Assembly (NCBI GenBank): GCA_937981585.1
Contig: CALJOA010000027.1
Coordinates: 1 to 64,000 of the forward strand
Direction of reading: 5' to 3'
Source of the DNA: an uncultured Pirellulaceae bacterium
GTDB lineage: Bacteria; Planctomycetota; Planctomycetia; Pirellulales; Pirellulaceae
DNA length: 64,000 nt
Made by a program: the position numbers and the translations under genes
Notes under the pieces: model-generated
Seen by the model: only the letters and a program-made list of their open reading frames with translations
What the model was told of the DNA's origin: nothing
Database searches by the model: none
In this document: piece by piece, positions 53,459 through 62,812 of the stretch
Position numbering within the stretch: the first letter of the stretch is position 1
Layout: the number at the start of each line of letters is the position of its first letter

Positions 53459-54886
53459 ATGACCATTGACTTTCGATCTTTTCCTCTGCCTCTGTTGACC
53501 GCCGTACAAATCGGTGTGTTTCTGGTTTCAATTTCCCTCAGTGCCAACAACTTGTTGGCGCAGGATTTCGCAGAACAGAAAGCTTGGCAAGCCAACATGG
53601 CCGCCATCAACTTGAAAGTTCCAAAGTCTTTTAAAATCGACGAGAAAGCCGTTCGAGCGGCCGGAATCGCCAAGCAGTCCGGCAAGCACATCGTTCTTTA
53701 CACCGACGTGCGCGATGCCAAGGTCGGCGAACTTATCTCAGTGTTCGACAAAGCCTTCCCTCAGTGGTGTCAATTGTTTGACGTTAATCCCAAACGAGCG
53801 GATCGCTGGAAGATGCGAGTCTTTCTGATCGCGAATTCCAAGAACACTCAACGTTTCAAAAAATCCGGTTTGATCCCTGATGATCTTCCCGAGTTTCTTG
53901 CCGGCTATCAGCGCGGCCCTGACATCTGGCTCTATCTTCAGCCCGGCGATTATTACACATCGCATTTGCTAATCCATGAAGGAACACACGCGATGATGCA
54001 GTGGTTTCTCGATGGACATGGCGCGCCCTGGTACAGTGAAGGGATGGCGGAGTTGATCGGAGTGCATCGCTGGAGCGACAACACGCTTAAACTCAATTAC
54101 CGCTTGCAGAACCGTGACGAAGCACCGTACTGGGGACGTGTCAAACAAATCAAAGACGACTGGAAGACCGGTCAAGGCATGACGTTGTCAGACGTGCTTG
54201 CAATCCAACCAAGAGCTTTTTTGAAAGTGCGAGCGTACTCCTGGAGCTGGGCCGCGTGTGACTTTTTCAGCAACCACTCTCGGACAAAAGAACTTTTTCC
54301 CAAAGTCCAAAAACTAACGCCACTTCGACCATCGGTCTTCAATCAAAAGTTTCGAGAGTTGATGGAACCGCACTGGAACGAACTCGAACGCGATTGGGCA
54401 CTCTATATTTCCGAAATGGAATATGGCTATGCTGTTGAAAGAGGCCAAATTTCGCCAGCCAAACGATCCAACGATGAGACGGCGAGATTTTCGATTCAAT
54501 CAGATCGCAGCTGGCAATTAACTGACATCAAGTTCGAAAAAGGCGATCGAATCGAAATCTCAAGCTCCGGCGAGTTCCGGGTCGGCCAAACCGAGGGTTC
54601 ATTGGATGGCTCAGCACCAGTGGCTTGGCCCTGTCAGAGCAACGGAATCACGATTGACTATTACCGGGGTCATCCGCTGGGAATGTTGCATGCGGGACTT
54701 CTGAACGCCGAAGACAATACGCCAAAGGATCAGATTGCTGGCTTAATCAATCCAGTGCCAATTGGGGTCTCGAGCCAATTCACCGCTCCACACGATGGAA
54801 TACTCTGTTTAAGGATCAATGAATCGCCAGCAAGCCTCGATGACAATCAAGGCGCCTTGGAAGTCCGGGTTGAAAAACTAGAATAG
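53459..54886 (+). CDS. secreted DUF1570-like zinc metalloprotease with C-terminal lectin-like domain
   Basis: A 475-residue exported protein. The ATG at 53459 puts a hydrophobic signal segment near the start (LLTAVQIGVFLVSISLSANNLLA). The peptidase-like region has the zinc motif HEGTH in LLIHEGTHAMMQWFLDG, with WYSEGMAELIGVH carrying a likely third ligand Glu, as in DUF1570/gluzincin proteins. The last about 130 residues (from SWQLTDIKFEKGDRIEISSSGEF) resemble the PA-IL/LecA-like galactose-binding beta-sandwich. It may bind glycan and cleave protein outside the cell. The domain calls are from memory of the families; the zinc motif is seen directly. Confidence 0.78.
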   Translation: MTIDFRSFPLPLLTAVQIGVFLVSISLSANNLLAQDFAEQKAWQANMAAINLKVPKSFKIDEKAVRAAGIAKQSGKHIVLYTDVRDAKVGELISVFDKAFPQWCQLFDVNPKRADRWKMRVFLIANSKNTQRFKKSGLIPDDLPEFLAGYQRGPDIWLYLQPGDYYTSHLLIHEGTHAMMQWFLDGHGAPWYSEGMAELIGVHRWSDNTLKLNYRLQNRDEAPYWGRVKQIKDDWKTGQGMTLSDVLAIQPRAFLKVRAYSWSWAACDFFSNHSRTKELFPKVQKLTPLRPSVFNQKFRELMEPHWNELERDWALYISEMEYGYAVERGQISPAKRSNDETARFSIQSDRSWQLTDIKFEKGDRIEISSSGEFRVGQTEGSLDGSAPVAWPCQSNGITIDYYRGHPLGMLHAGLLNAEDNTPKDQIAGLINPVPIGVSSQFTAPHDGILCLRINESPASLDDNQGALEVRVEKLE

Positions 54887-54948
54887 CTGCGGTTAGCACA
54901 TTTCCTGCAACCAATGTCTCGTTTAGAACTAATGTCCCGTTACTGAAC

Positions 54949-55035
54949 TGAGCCGTTAAAATGAGCTGTTTGGGCGCTAGCCCCGGTTAAGTGCGGTCTA
55001 ACCAACCAACCGTGGCTATCGCCAAAACGGCTCAG
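54949..55035. repeat. dispersed palindrome, family B (short copy)
   Basis: Left arm GAGCTGTTTGGGCGCTAGCC (54963 on), preceded by a loose CTGAGCCGTT; right arm CGTGGCTATCGCCAAAACGG followed by CTCAGG. The spacer differs from that of the long copies. It lies between the metalloprotease gene and glyA. Confidence 0.75.
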
Positions 55036-55122
55036 GAAAATGACTCTGCGAAATGACTCGATCCAACGATCATTGCCAATTTCAGCTTTAACCTCCCCTA
55101 ACACAAAATATCACGTAGACCC

Positions 55123-56373
55123 ATGAACTTTCTCCAATCTCAAGACCCGGAAATTTGGCAAACCGTTCACGACGAATCCGTCCGACAACAGGATGGACTG
55201 GAAATGATTGCCAGCGAAAACTACACCAGTCCTGCGGTAATGGAGGCCGTGGGTAGCGTACTGACCAACAAGTACGCCGAAGGCTATCCGGGACGTCGCT
55301 ACTATGGTGGCTGTGAGCACGTTGATGTGATGGAAAACATCGCTCGCGACCGGGCCAAGGAATTGTTCGGTGCTGGTTTCGCCAACGTTCAGCCCCACTC
55401 CGGCTCGCAAGCCAACCAGTCTGTTTACCTGACTGCCCTTGATGTCGGTGACACCGTTTTGGGCCTCAGTCTGGCTCACGGCGGTCACTTGACGCACGGC
55501 ATGCGGTTGAACATTTCGGGCAAGCTTTACAACTTCATCGAGTACGGTGTCAACAAAGAGACTCACTTGATGGACTTCGACCAAATCGCAGCACTCGCCA
55601 AAGAACACAAACCGAAAATGATTGTCGCGGGTGCCAGCGCCTACCCTCGAGAAATTCCTCATGGAAAGTTCAAAGAAATTGCCGACGATGTAGGTGCCCT
55701 GCTGTTTGTTGATATGGCCCACTACGCTGGACTGGTCGCGGCTGGAGAGCATGACGACCCAGTCAAGGTTGCCGATTTCGTAACCACGACAACTCACAAG
55801 ACGCTTCGAGGTCCCCGTGGTGGTCTGATTTTGAGCAAGAAAAAGTTTGCCAAGAAACTCAACTCCAGTGTTTTCCCCGGCATGCAAGGCGGGCCGCTGA
55901 TGCACGTCGTGGCGGGCAAAGCCGTCTGTTTCGCCGAGGCATTGGATCCCAAATTCAAGACCTACGCCAAGAACGTCAAAGCCAACGCAAAGGTGCTTGC
56001 TGAATCCCTTCAGTCTGGCGGACTAAGCCTCGTCAGCGGAGGAACCGACAACCACTTGATGCTCGTCGATGTTACCGCCAAAGGCATCGGGGGCACGATC
56101 GCAGAAGACACATTGGGAGCCTGTGGAATCACCGTCAACAAGAACATGATCCCTTACGACGAGCGACAACCGATGGACCCCAGCGGTGTGCGTATCGGCA
56201 CGCCGGCGTTGACTACTCGTGGAATGGGTGCTGATCAAATGAAGCAGATCGGCGGTTGGATTGTAGATGCACTTTCCAATCCCGATGACCAGTCCCAGTT
56301 GGAAAACATTCGCGGACAGGTCGCTGATCTTTGTCAGCATTTTCCCGTTCCAGCTGCTGGGGTTCAGGTTTAG
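55123..56373 (+). CDS. glyA: serine hydroxymethyltransferase
   Basis: A 416-residue PLP enzyme that converts serine and tetrahydrofolate to glycine and 5,10-methylene-THF. Motifs: [53 protein letters not shown], and [15 protein letters not shown] with the PLP Lys226. The C-terminal [16 protein letters not shown] is also standard. Length is typical. It supplies one-carbon units for folate-dependent steps; fmt and folK lie elsewhere in the window. Confidence 0.97.
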   Translation: MNFLQSQDPEIWQTVHDESVRQQDGLEMIASENYTSPAVMEAVGSVLTNKYAEGYPGRRYYGGCEHVDVMENIARDRAKELFGAGFANVQPHSGSQANQSVYLTALDVGDTVLGLSLAHGGHLTHGMRLNISGKLYNFIEYGVNKETHLMDFDQIAALAKEHKPKMIVAGASAYPREIPHGKFKEIADDVGALLFVDMAHYAGLVAAGEHDDPVKVADFVTTTTHKTLRGPRGGLILSKKKFAKKLNSSVFPGMQGGPLMHVVAGKAVCFAEALDPKFKTYAKNVKANAKVLAESLQSGGLSLVSGGTDNHLMLVDVTAKGIGGTIAEDTLGACGITVNKNMIPYDERQPMDPSGVRIGTPALTTRGMGADQMKQIGGWIVDALSNPDDQSQLENIRGQVADLCQHFPVPAAGVQV

Positions 56374-56410
56374 AACGGTTTAAGGCAACAGCTCGAATCA
56401 CAGAATGTCT

Positions 56411-56800
56411 CTATTGGTCAGTTGTATCGCAATCAGGCTGTATGTGGTCCCGGTTGGAAAACCTGGCGATCTCCCACTCGCTGGCGGCCCAAATTGTTAC
56501 GCTGGCAACCGCCATCACTACGGCAGCCGCCCAAATGAACGGGTGGACTGACTCGAAAGTGCGTAACGGTGCAAAGCTGTCACGATACTGGTCGCCCATC
56601 TGCTGCCAACCGTCTTTGGTGTAGCGCCAGTCTGTATCGATATCGGGTGACAACTGGAGGACATCGTCTGGTTGAGATGAAGATTCTCCCTCGTATGAAA
56701 AGGCAGATTCAATCATCGTCGCCAACGCAAATGTAGCTACAAACGCGAATGCTACGCGTGCCACTGTTTTGAGGATCGTCTGTTCTTGTTGGACGGCCAA
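56411..56800 (-). CDS. small two-helix membrane protein, unknown function
   Basis: A 129-residue protein starting at TTG, supported by AGGGA seven bases upstream. Helix 1 is about 13-32 (ARVAFAFVATFALATMIESAF) and helix 2 about 88-107 (FIWAAAVVMAVASVTIWAA). Between them are about 50 polar residues with Ser/Gln/Asp (EGESSSQPDDVLQLSPD). I recognise no family. It is convergent with glyA and 37 bases from its stop. The two helices and the good start signal support it as a real gene; function unknown. Confidence 0.55.
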   Translation of the reverse strand: MAVQQEQTILKTVARVAFAFVATFALATMIESAFSYEGESSSQPDDVLQLSPDIDTDWRYTKDGWQQMGDQYRDSFAPLRTFESVHPFIWAAAVVMAVASVTIWAASEWEIARFSNRDHIQPDCDTTDQ

Positions 56801-57098
56801 TCGATTGTCCCTGGTTGAGCGCTATTGATGTCAACCAGATATGATGCAATCACCGTGCCGAAGCGAACTCTAGTGCTCCGAATTGATCACTTGCCGAAGA
56901 AATGGCGTCGGCAGGCGCCCAATAGATAGGGCTTCCTTGATTGGAGCCAAAAGCTCTTGGCATGCCCTTGGGTGATTTCTGCCCACTGAGAAGATGCGTC
57001 GGAGAATCGCGTTGAGAAATGCCAACGACCGAGTGTTGATAAAAATCAACATCTGGTTCAACAACAGCCTGACTTCAACAGATGACTTGATTGGTTGG

Positions 57099-57662
57099 CT
57101 AGACGGAAATTGATGTTAGCGACGCAAATACCGGGTTCTGTCGAATCAAATCGAAATCTGATTCCTCGGTCGTCAGGTCGCGATATTTCGGGTTCAGCTC
57201 CAAAGCAAACGACAGGTGCATCAGAGCCATCTCAACCTGCCTGTTGAGAGCGAAGTAGCAAGCCAAATTGTATTGGGCGATCGGATTCTCAGCGTCCAAT
57301 TCAACAGCGATTCGCATTGATTCAATCGCACGATCGAGTCGCTCAGTTCGCTTGTAACACCACGCTAGTGCCAGGTAGGTGTGCAGGTTATCGGGATCGA
57401 GTTTACTCGACTGCTCCAGATAGCGAATCGCATCGTCCAGCTTTCCAGCAGTTCGCATTGCCTGTCCCTTGAGGAACAGAATGTACGGTTTATGACCAAG
57501 CGGATTCTTGATGTTCTCTAAGCAGGAAACTGCTCGGTGAGCGAGTGACGCTCGATTTTCATCATCAAGCGGCCAACGATCATCCAGTACCATGGCCAAA
57601 TCAAGATAGCCTTCGGCCATTTGAATATTCTGGCGACGTTTGACTTGTTTGATCGTAGCCAT
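57099..57662 (-). CDS. TPR-repeat protein
   Basis: A 187-residue all-helical protein with about three to four TPR repeats. Repeat-like units are seen at about 60-93 (PYILFLKGQAMRTAGKLDDAIRYLEQSSKLDP), 94-127 (NLHTYLALAWCYKRTERLDRAIESMRIAVELDA) and 128-161 (ENPIAQYNLACYFALNRQVEMALMHLSFALELNP). There is no signal peptide, so it is probably cytoplasmic and binds partner proteins. The N-terminus is basic (IKQVKRRQNIQ). It is isolated; no partner can be named. Confidence 0.85.
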   Translation of the reverse strand: MATIKQVKRRQNIQMAEGYLDLAMVLDDRWPLDDENRASLAHRAVSCLENIKNPLGHKPYILFLKGQAMRTAGKLDDAIRYLEQSSKLDPDNLHTYLALAWCYKRTERLDRAIESMRIAVELDAENPIAQYNLACYFALNRQVEMALMHLSFALELNPKYRDLTTEESDFDLIRQNPVFASLTSISV

Positions 57663-57900
57663 TGCTCACGTTTCAAAAACTGCGTTGGCGAGACATAGAA
57701 GGTCACTCACTTAGGACAAGCCAGCCTTCCTCTAATGAAGTTTAGGTGCAAAAACTGGGTTCGAGGCGAATTACTTGAGATTTCTGTAATCCAATCGCCG
57801 GGGGAAGTCACTAACTCCTTGCTGTGCAAAGGACGACAGACCAAGTGCGGTTGTGAGTGTTGGCGGGATTGAATCGGCTGTGGGTTTAATTCGACGATAA

Positions 57901-57937
57901 ATCAAAAAAGGCCGAACGGAAAACCCGGTCGACCTTC
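57901..57937 (-). terminator. Rho-independent terminator of the TadE-TadE-TadG operon
   Basis: On the minus strand AAGGTCGA (57936-57929) pairs with TCGGCCTT (57915-57908), including a G-T pair, with CGG/CCG adding to the stem, and TTTTTTGAT follows. It is about 30 bases after the stop of the VWA gene. Confidence 0.75.
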
Positions 57938-57962
57938 GTCAAATCTATCGTGTACTTCCAAC

Positions 57963-59303
57963 CTACTCGGTAAGAATCGTGGGCAGGTTGTTCGCAATTT
58001 CTTCAAAGATTTCCACCAAAACATCTCCATCATCCGCGTGGTAGTGACGACCACCGCCAAATCTTGCGACGTCCTTCATCGCGTCCTGATCCGCTCCGGG
58101 AGTGAAGGTTACCGTGTGAATCGTAACGTTGTTGTTGCTGCGAATATTCTGAACAACAGTCACTGGATCAGCTGTGCCAGGATTGTTGGAGCCGTCTGTC
58201 AAAACGACAATTGTTTTGGCAGCGAAAATTCTCGCCCTCGTTCCATTGATAATCGGGGGAAGCCCAATCCGCATTCCTTCTCCAATCGCAGTTCCACCGA
58301 AAGGTGAGATATCATAAACTTTGGCTCGAAGGCCGTCGTACACTGATTGGAGCTGGGTATCGGCCGAGGCTTCACTTGAAAATGTTGTCAGCGATACTAA
58401 CTCTTCTTGGTCAGTAACCTCGAGAACATCAAAGAATCGATCAACACCCTCTGCCATCAGGCTCCAGCGACTGTGCCGAGGAGCGCCAGTGCTTTGGCTT
58501 GAACTGTAACTCATTTTACTCATCCAGTCATCGGCGTATTCGCCCATTTCAATGTCCCAATCACCTAAATGATCTCTCAGGTTTGAGGAGTAACGGCGTT
58601 GATAGAAAGAATTGAGCGCGGCATCTCGTTCTGAACTGGAGATCAATCTGGTCGTGTAGGTGTGTTGATACCATCCTCGCCAGCTTGACCATCTCCAGAC
58701 TCTATGGGTTTGGGTTGTGTTGTAGATGTCCCAAATCGCTTCGGTCAACGCATCATCGTCCTTGAAGAAAAGCATTGAACCACTTCGATCCAGTACCAGT
58801 GCGATATCTCGATCGACCTGCGTTGCGACCGAACGTCGACTCGCTGGAACACTCGATGTCCCGGGCATGGCAGCAAAAATCAGTGGCAAACTAAGCTCGC
58901 CAGTAACTGCGATACTCGTGGCTCGACCCGTTCCATTGTCGACGCTTGCTTTGGTTACAGGTTGGAAATCGTACCTTCCGAAACCGTTGTTACCTCGAAC
59001 CGATGATCCAAATCTGAGATGCTCCTCATCTCTGGGGATTTGCAATGGCTGTCCACCCACTGTGTTGAGAGTGCCTGCCTCGATTGCGAAATCCCAAGCG
59101 GTATCAGAGTTCTGGTGGATGCTCATTGCCCGACCACCTGCATGCGCCGCTACGTCAGTGGCAATCTTTAACTCTGTTGAAACCAACTGCATGTAGGCAA
59201 CGTTGATCGCGAAGCTACAGAGAATAACCAAGACCGGCAGCAAGATCGCAAATAATGCGAATACTGCTCCTTTACGTTGATTCATTCGAGTCTTGAGGGT
59301 CAT
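57963..59303 (-). CDS. TadG-like von Willebrand factor A protein
   Basis: A 446-residue protein. The ATG at 59303 has GGAG at good spacing. An N-terminal TadE/TadG-like segment (RKGAVFALFAILLPVLVILCSFAINVAYMQ) forms a membrane anchor of the type found in Tad pilus proteins. A VWA domain begins near residue 164 with DIALVLDRSGSM, a MIDAS motif, and continues with TTFSSEASADTQ and AKTIVVLTDGSNNPGTADPV. The C-terminus ends EEIANNLPTILTE. It follows two TadE genes and ends at a terminator. The family is thought to act at the cell surface in Tad-type pili or secretion; here no TadA ATPase or flp pilin is near. Confidence 0.85.
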   Translation of the reverse strand: MTLKTRMNQRKGAVFALFAILLPVLVILCSFAINVAYMQLVSTELKIATDVAAHAGGRAMSIHQNSDTAWDFAIEAGTLNTVGGQPLQIPRDEEHLRFGSSVRGNNGFGRYDFQPVTKASVDNGTGRATSIAVTGELSLPLIFAAMPGTSSVPASRRSVATQVDRDIALVLDRSGSMLFFKDDDALTEAIWDIYNTTQTHRVWRWSSWRGWYQHTYTTRLISSSERDAALNSFYQRRYSSNLRDHLGDWDIEMGEYADDWMSKMSYSSSQSTGAPRHSRWSLMAEGVDRFFDVLEVTDQEELVSLTTFSSEASADTQLQSVYDGLRAKVYDISPFGGTAIGEGMRIGLPPIINGTRARIFAAKTIVVLTDGSNNPGTADPVTVVQNIRSNNNVTIHTVTFTPGADQDAMKDVARFGGGRHYHADDGDVLVEIFEEIANNLPTILTE

Positions 59304-59369
59304 GGTGTTGCTCCAGTAAAGGGTCGGTCTGTGGGTCTAACTTAGTTGTCTTTTGGTGCCAGCTTCGAA

Positions 59370-59831
59370 CTAATTGGAGGTGTCGGCCGATACACCACCA
59401 TCGAAGAATCCTCGGTAACGCTCAGTATTTAGAGTTACTTCGGCAACGACACTCTTGCCGTTGTAGAGCTGTGGGAAGACGAGTGAGTTTTCACTCATTG
59501 GGACTTCGATTCGAACGGTAACCGAGGGCGTGTCAAAACCGATGGCTTGTCCCCCGTTGACGTCGATGGTTGCAGCGGTAGCCCCAAAACGACTTAAAAT
59601 CAAATTGGCCTGATCAATCGCATCCTGATTCGTTGAGCCTTCTGTGATTACCGTACGAGCAGCCTCATAGGCCGCATTCTGAGTCAAGTTCCGCATCATA
59701 CTGATCCGTGCAAACTCAACGCAGCAGAAAATCACGATCAGAAATGTAGGCGTTACCATGGCAAATTCAACTGCCGTTGCGCCCCACCGATTGCTAGATT
59801 TTCTATTTTTGTTTTTTGTTAGCTTGAACAT
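59370..59831 (-). CDS. TadE-family protein
   Basis: A 153-residue TadE-like protein with the family start GATAVEFAMVTPTFLIVIFCCVEFARI as its one transmembrane helix near the N-terminus. The following NAAYEAARTVITEGSTNQDAIDQANLIL is typical of TadE. The remainder is a predicted beta-rich outer domain. It lies 10 bases after the first TadE gene and 66 bases before the TadG/VWA gene. TadE proteins are minor pilin-like proteins of Tad systems. Confidence 0.85.
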   Translation of the reverse strand: MFKLTKNKNRKSSNRWGATAVEFAMVTPTFLIVIFCCVEFARISMMRNLTQNAAYEAARTVITEGSTNQDAIDQANLILSRFGATAATIDVNGGQAIGFDTPSVTVRIEVPMSENSLVFPQLYNGKSVVAEVTLNTERYRGFFDGGVSADTSN

Positions 59832-59841
59832 TACTTTATTT

Positions 59842-60270
59842 CTAGTCGTCGAATTCTCGCATCATCGAAACCGCTCCTTCGGCGCTGTGGCCGGTGAAAA
59901 TCGAGAATGCGAAAAGTGAGTTGCCTGAGTACGGGGCTTCAACCGTGACATTGACCGGCTGCAAGGCAAGAAGATCGGCGAAGTTGCCTGGAGTAATCGT
60001 TACGGTTCCACCCTTTACGCCTCGGGCGCTGAGCACCTCTTGGCAACGGGCTTCAACCATGTCAAATGTTGCTCCACGTCGGACTCCAACACGAGCTCCT
60101 TCGTAAGCAACGATCTTCAGTGATTCGGTGAGAAAGATGCCAGAGCAAGCCTCGAGAGTTCCAAACATCAAAATAATGACGACTGGCATGCAGAGGGCGG
60201 CTTCAACAGCCGCAGCTCCGTTGCGTCGGCGCCGATTGCGCCTTCGAATTTTGAAATTGTTGAAATTCAT
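59842..60270 (-). CDS. TadE-family protein (first gene of the set)
   Basis: A 142-residue TadE-like protein. A very basic N-terminus (RRRNRRRRNG) precedes AAAVEAALCMPVVIILMFGTLEACSGIFLTESLKIVAYEGARVGVRRGA, the TadE hydrophobic segment with conserved Glu and the following helix. It is the first gene of a three-gene minus-strand operon TadE-TadE-TadG. AAGGT is seen upstream of the ATG. The 360-base gap before it holds a family B repeat. Confidence 0.85.
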   Translation of the reverse strand: MNFNNFKIRRRNRRRRNGAAAVEAALCMPVVIILMFGTLEACSGIFLTESLKIVAYEGARVGVRRGATFDMVEARCQEVLSARGVKGGTVTITPGNFADLLALQPVNVTVEAPYSGNSLFAFSIFTGHSAEGAVSMMREFDD

Positions 60271-60490
60271 ATCGTGACCTTGAAACTGAAACGTCAGTCA
60301 AACTGTAGGTCACTATCTCAGAGCAAAGCGGCGTTTTAATTCTGTATTTCGCCAAAAAGTAGCATGACGAACTGAGGTCAAATCCGTTCAATCGTTACGA
60401 CCGGCACTACAGCTGTGCGGGTTTGATGGCGCTTCTATCCCACAGGCGAGAATTCGCGGCCAGCGCTGTTACAGAAAAAATGCGAGTTGG

Positions 60491-60569
60491 CTGAGCCGCC
60501 TTTGGCGCTAGCCACGTTTATTGCATGGTCAACCGTGGCTAGCGCCAAAACGCCAAAACAGCTCAAAAG
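60491..60569. repeat. dispersed palindrome, family B (short copy)
   Basis: CTGAGCCGCCTTTGGCGCTA and CAACCGTGGCTAGCGCCAAA pair closely: TTTGGCGCTAGCCACG and CGTGGCTAGCGCCAAA are perfect inverted copies. It lies between the zinc peptidase gene and the TadE operon promoter side. Confidence 0.8.
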
Positions 60570-60635
60570 CTCGAAGCGCAAGGGGGTGAAGTTACTGCCA
60601 AGCCCCATTATATAAATTGCTTTCTTGGGGCGAAG

Positions 60636-61421
60636 TTAGTCGCGACTTCCAAGCAGGCCTGCTCGCTGTAGGAAGTAAAGCAACGTTAGCAGTGATGTCA
60701 CAAAAGCAGCAACGTAGGTCATCGCCGCAGCATTGAGGACCTTGTCGATGCCTTCGCGTTCCTGGTGGCCTACAATACCGGCCTCTACCACTAATCGTTT
60801 GGCCCGATTACTTGCGTTGAACTCAACCGGCAATGTCACCAATTGGAACAGGAGGAAAAGGGTAAACATGGCTGCACCCGCGCCAAAGATCAGCAGCCCG
60901 AAACCGCCTGGATTGGCTTCTCCGGCACTGGCAAGGAACATACCGCCAATCATCATGCCCCAGGTTCCAAATTTCGTTCCGATGTTGGCCGCCGGAACAA
61001 TTGCACTTCTCCACTTCAGTGGATAGTAGCCAGTCGCATGTTGGATCGCGTGGCCGGCTTCATGAGTCGCAACGCCGATTGCGGCAACCGAGGTGCGGTC
61101 GAAAACGGCGGATGACAATGCGAGCTTCTTGGTCGTCGGGTTGTAGTGGTCGGTAAGCATCCCATCGACTCGAACAACTTCGACATCAGTAATCCCAGCT
61201 ACGTCGAGCAGTTTTTGAGCCGCCGCCTGTCCGGTGTAGCCTTTGGTAGATGGGACTTTGGAGTACTTGGCGAAACGGCTTTTTACCAACCATGCCGCTC
61301 CTCCCGAGAGGATGGCGCTGGGAATGGCAACCCACAACATGTATTTGAGACTAATGCCCATCATGCCAACGGGCATGTTATGAATCAGGTTCAAAAGATT
61401 GAGGTCAAGCATTTCAGACAT
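60636..61421 (-). CDS. YugP-type membrane zinc metallopeptidase
   Basis: A 261-residue membrane protein of the Zn_peptidase_2 (YugP) family. After one helix (about 19-36), YTGQAAAQKLLDVAGITDVEV and HYNPTTKKLALSSAVFD precede the zinc site VATHEAGHAIQHATGYYPLKWRSAIVPAANIGTK. Three further hydrophobic segments include MIGGMFLASAGEANPGGFGLLIFGAGAAMFTLF, and the C-terminal NAAAMTYVAAFVTSLLTLLYFLQRAGLL is typical. The ATG at 61421 is chosen over a TTG four codons upstream. Target proteins are unknown. Confidence 0.9.
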   Translation of the reverse strand: MSEMLDLNLLNLIHNMPVGMMGISLKYMLWVAIPSAILSGGAAWLVKSRFAKYSKVPSTKGYTGQAAAQKLLDVAGITDVEVVRVDGMLTDHYNPTTKKLALSSAVFDRTSVAAIGVATHEAGHAIQHATGYYPLKWRSAIVPAANIGTKFGTWGMMIGGMFLASAGEANPGGFGLLIFGAGAAMFTLFLLFQLVTLPVEFNASNRAKRLVVEAGIVGHQEREGIDKVLNAAAMTYVAAFVTSLLTLLYFLQRAGLLGSRD

Positions 61422-61710
61422 AGTGAGTTCCAAGCAGATGATCAGATATTGTTGGGAAGGCGAGTTGGGTGGGATGATTCAATTATCGACCGTACGCCAG
61501 CCGGCTCGTGACTAAAGCTTGAGCCAAGCACCAAATCAATCTTTGCGAGTTTGTCATATCGGGACAAGACAAACTTGTGCCAGCAATCTTGACTGCGAGC
61601 AAACCTCGGTTATTCGGCACTTTTGAAGCGATAGCCCTAAAACGCCCGTGGACCGGACTGTTGGATACTTCGACAGGGAGATCGTCAGCGACGTTCTTTT
61701 TGAGTTTTGA

Positions 61711-62812
61711 TTAACCTTCAGTTTTGGCTCGCCAATTCAGGTATGAATCGAGAAACCCTTGGATCTCTCCATCGAGTGCCTTGTGGATGTCACCCATTGC
61801 AAAACCGGTTCTGGCATCCTTGATCCGCTGATCCGGATGCATGAAGTAGTTTCGAATTTGAGAACCGAATCCGACACGAGCCTTGTTCTTGTAGTCGGCT
61901 GCGTTTTCGGCTTCCCGCTTTTCTTCTTCCAAACGAGCGATCGCGGCGCGAAGCATCTTCCAGGCCTGCGCGCGGTTTTTGTGTTGGCTTCGTTGGCTTT
62001 GACACTGAACGACGACACCGGTAGGAATATGCGTCAAACGAACGGCGCTATCGGTTGTATTAACGTGCTGGCCACCAGCCCCTTGGGCGCGATATCTATC
62101 GGTTCGAACATCGGCTTCTTCAATATCAATGTCGACTGAATCCGAAATCTCTGGGGTCACATCAACGGCTGCAAAACTAGTTTGGCGTTTGCCTTCGGAA
62201 TTGAAGGGGCTGATCCGCACCAAACGGTGCAACCCTTTTTCGCCTTTGAGATAGCCGTACGCCATCGGGCCGCGAATCGCGATCGAAGCACTATTGATTC
62301 CGGCTTCCGAGTTGTCGTTGCGATCAAACAATACGACTTCGTAATCGTTCTTGGCCGCCCACTGCGTGTACATGCGCAGTATCATCTCCGCCCAATCGTT
62401 GGCATCGGTACCACCATCGCGCGCGTGGATCGTCATGATCGCACCGCTTGAGTCATGCGGACCGTTGAGCAGCGATTTCAGCTCAAGATCGTCGAGCTTG
62501 GCCTCTAGTTGCTCGATCTCATTGCGAACTTCGCCTTCGATTGAATCGTCTTCCTCTGCCATTTCAAACAGAGCCTGAAGATCTTCGGCCTCGGTGATCA
62601 ACTCGGTCATTGGTGTGACGAGCGACTTTACGGACTTCAGCTTTCCGACCGTCTCCTGTGCTTTCTCTTGAGAATCCCAAAAACCGGGAGCAGCCATTTC
62701 GGCTTCGATCTCAACGATAGACGCAAGCTTGGACTCATAGTCAAAGACTATCTCGAAGTTGGGTAACGCGCTGGCGAATACTGTTGGAGCGGTCTGTCAG
62801 GTCAGAATCCAT
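61711..62812 (-). CDS. prfB: peptide chain release factor 2, expressed through a programmed +1 frameshift
   Basis: Read as one protein of about 366 residues, the usual RF2 length. The first 23 codons begin at ATG 62812 (MDSDLTDRSNSIRQRVTQLRDSL) and meet an in-frame TGA. Shifting +1 at CTT TGA C continues into DYESKLASIVEIEAEMAAPGFWDS and the rest. The main frame has the stop-recognition SPF motif (ISPFNSEGKRQTS) and the catalytic GGQ (GAGGQHVNTTDSAVR). RF2 reads UGA and UAA, and the frameshift lets RF2 level control its own synthesis. A caller using one frame would miss the start and begin at 62697. Confidence 0.94.
62740..62746 (-). promoter_or_regulatory. RF2 programmed +1 frameshift site
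   Basis: The minus-strand heptamer CTTTGAC: the 0-frame Leu codon CTT (62746-62744) is followed by TGA (62743-62741) and C (62740). Slipping one base makes GAC, and the new frame joins the RF2 reading frame exactly. It is the same heptamer as in E. coli. The upstream sequence (CGAGATAGT) has only a weak internal Shine-Dalgarno-like element. Confidence 0.93.

Noticed and set aside
56870-57064. 64-residue minus-strand open frame
   Set aside because: No ribosome-binding site, no recognised motif, and no support from neighbours; too weak to list as a gene.
61711-62697. prfB taken as a 328-residue protein beginning MAAPGFWD
   Set aside because: The upstream leader with ATG 62812 and the CTTTGAC shift site restores the full RF2 N-terminus, so the short form is an artefact of single-frame reading.
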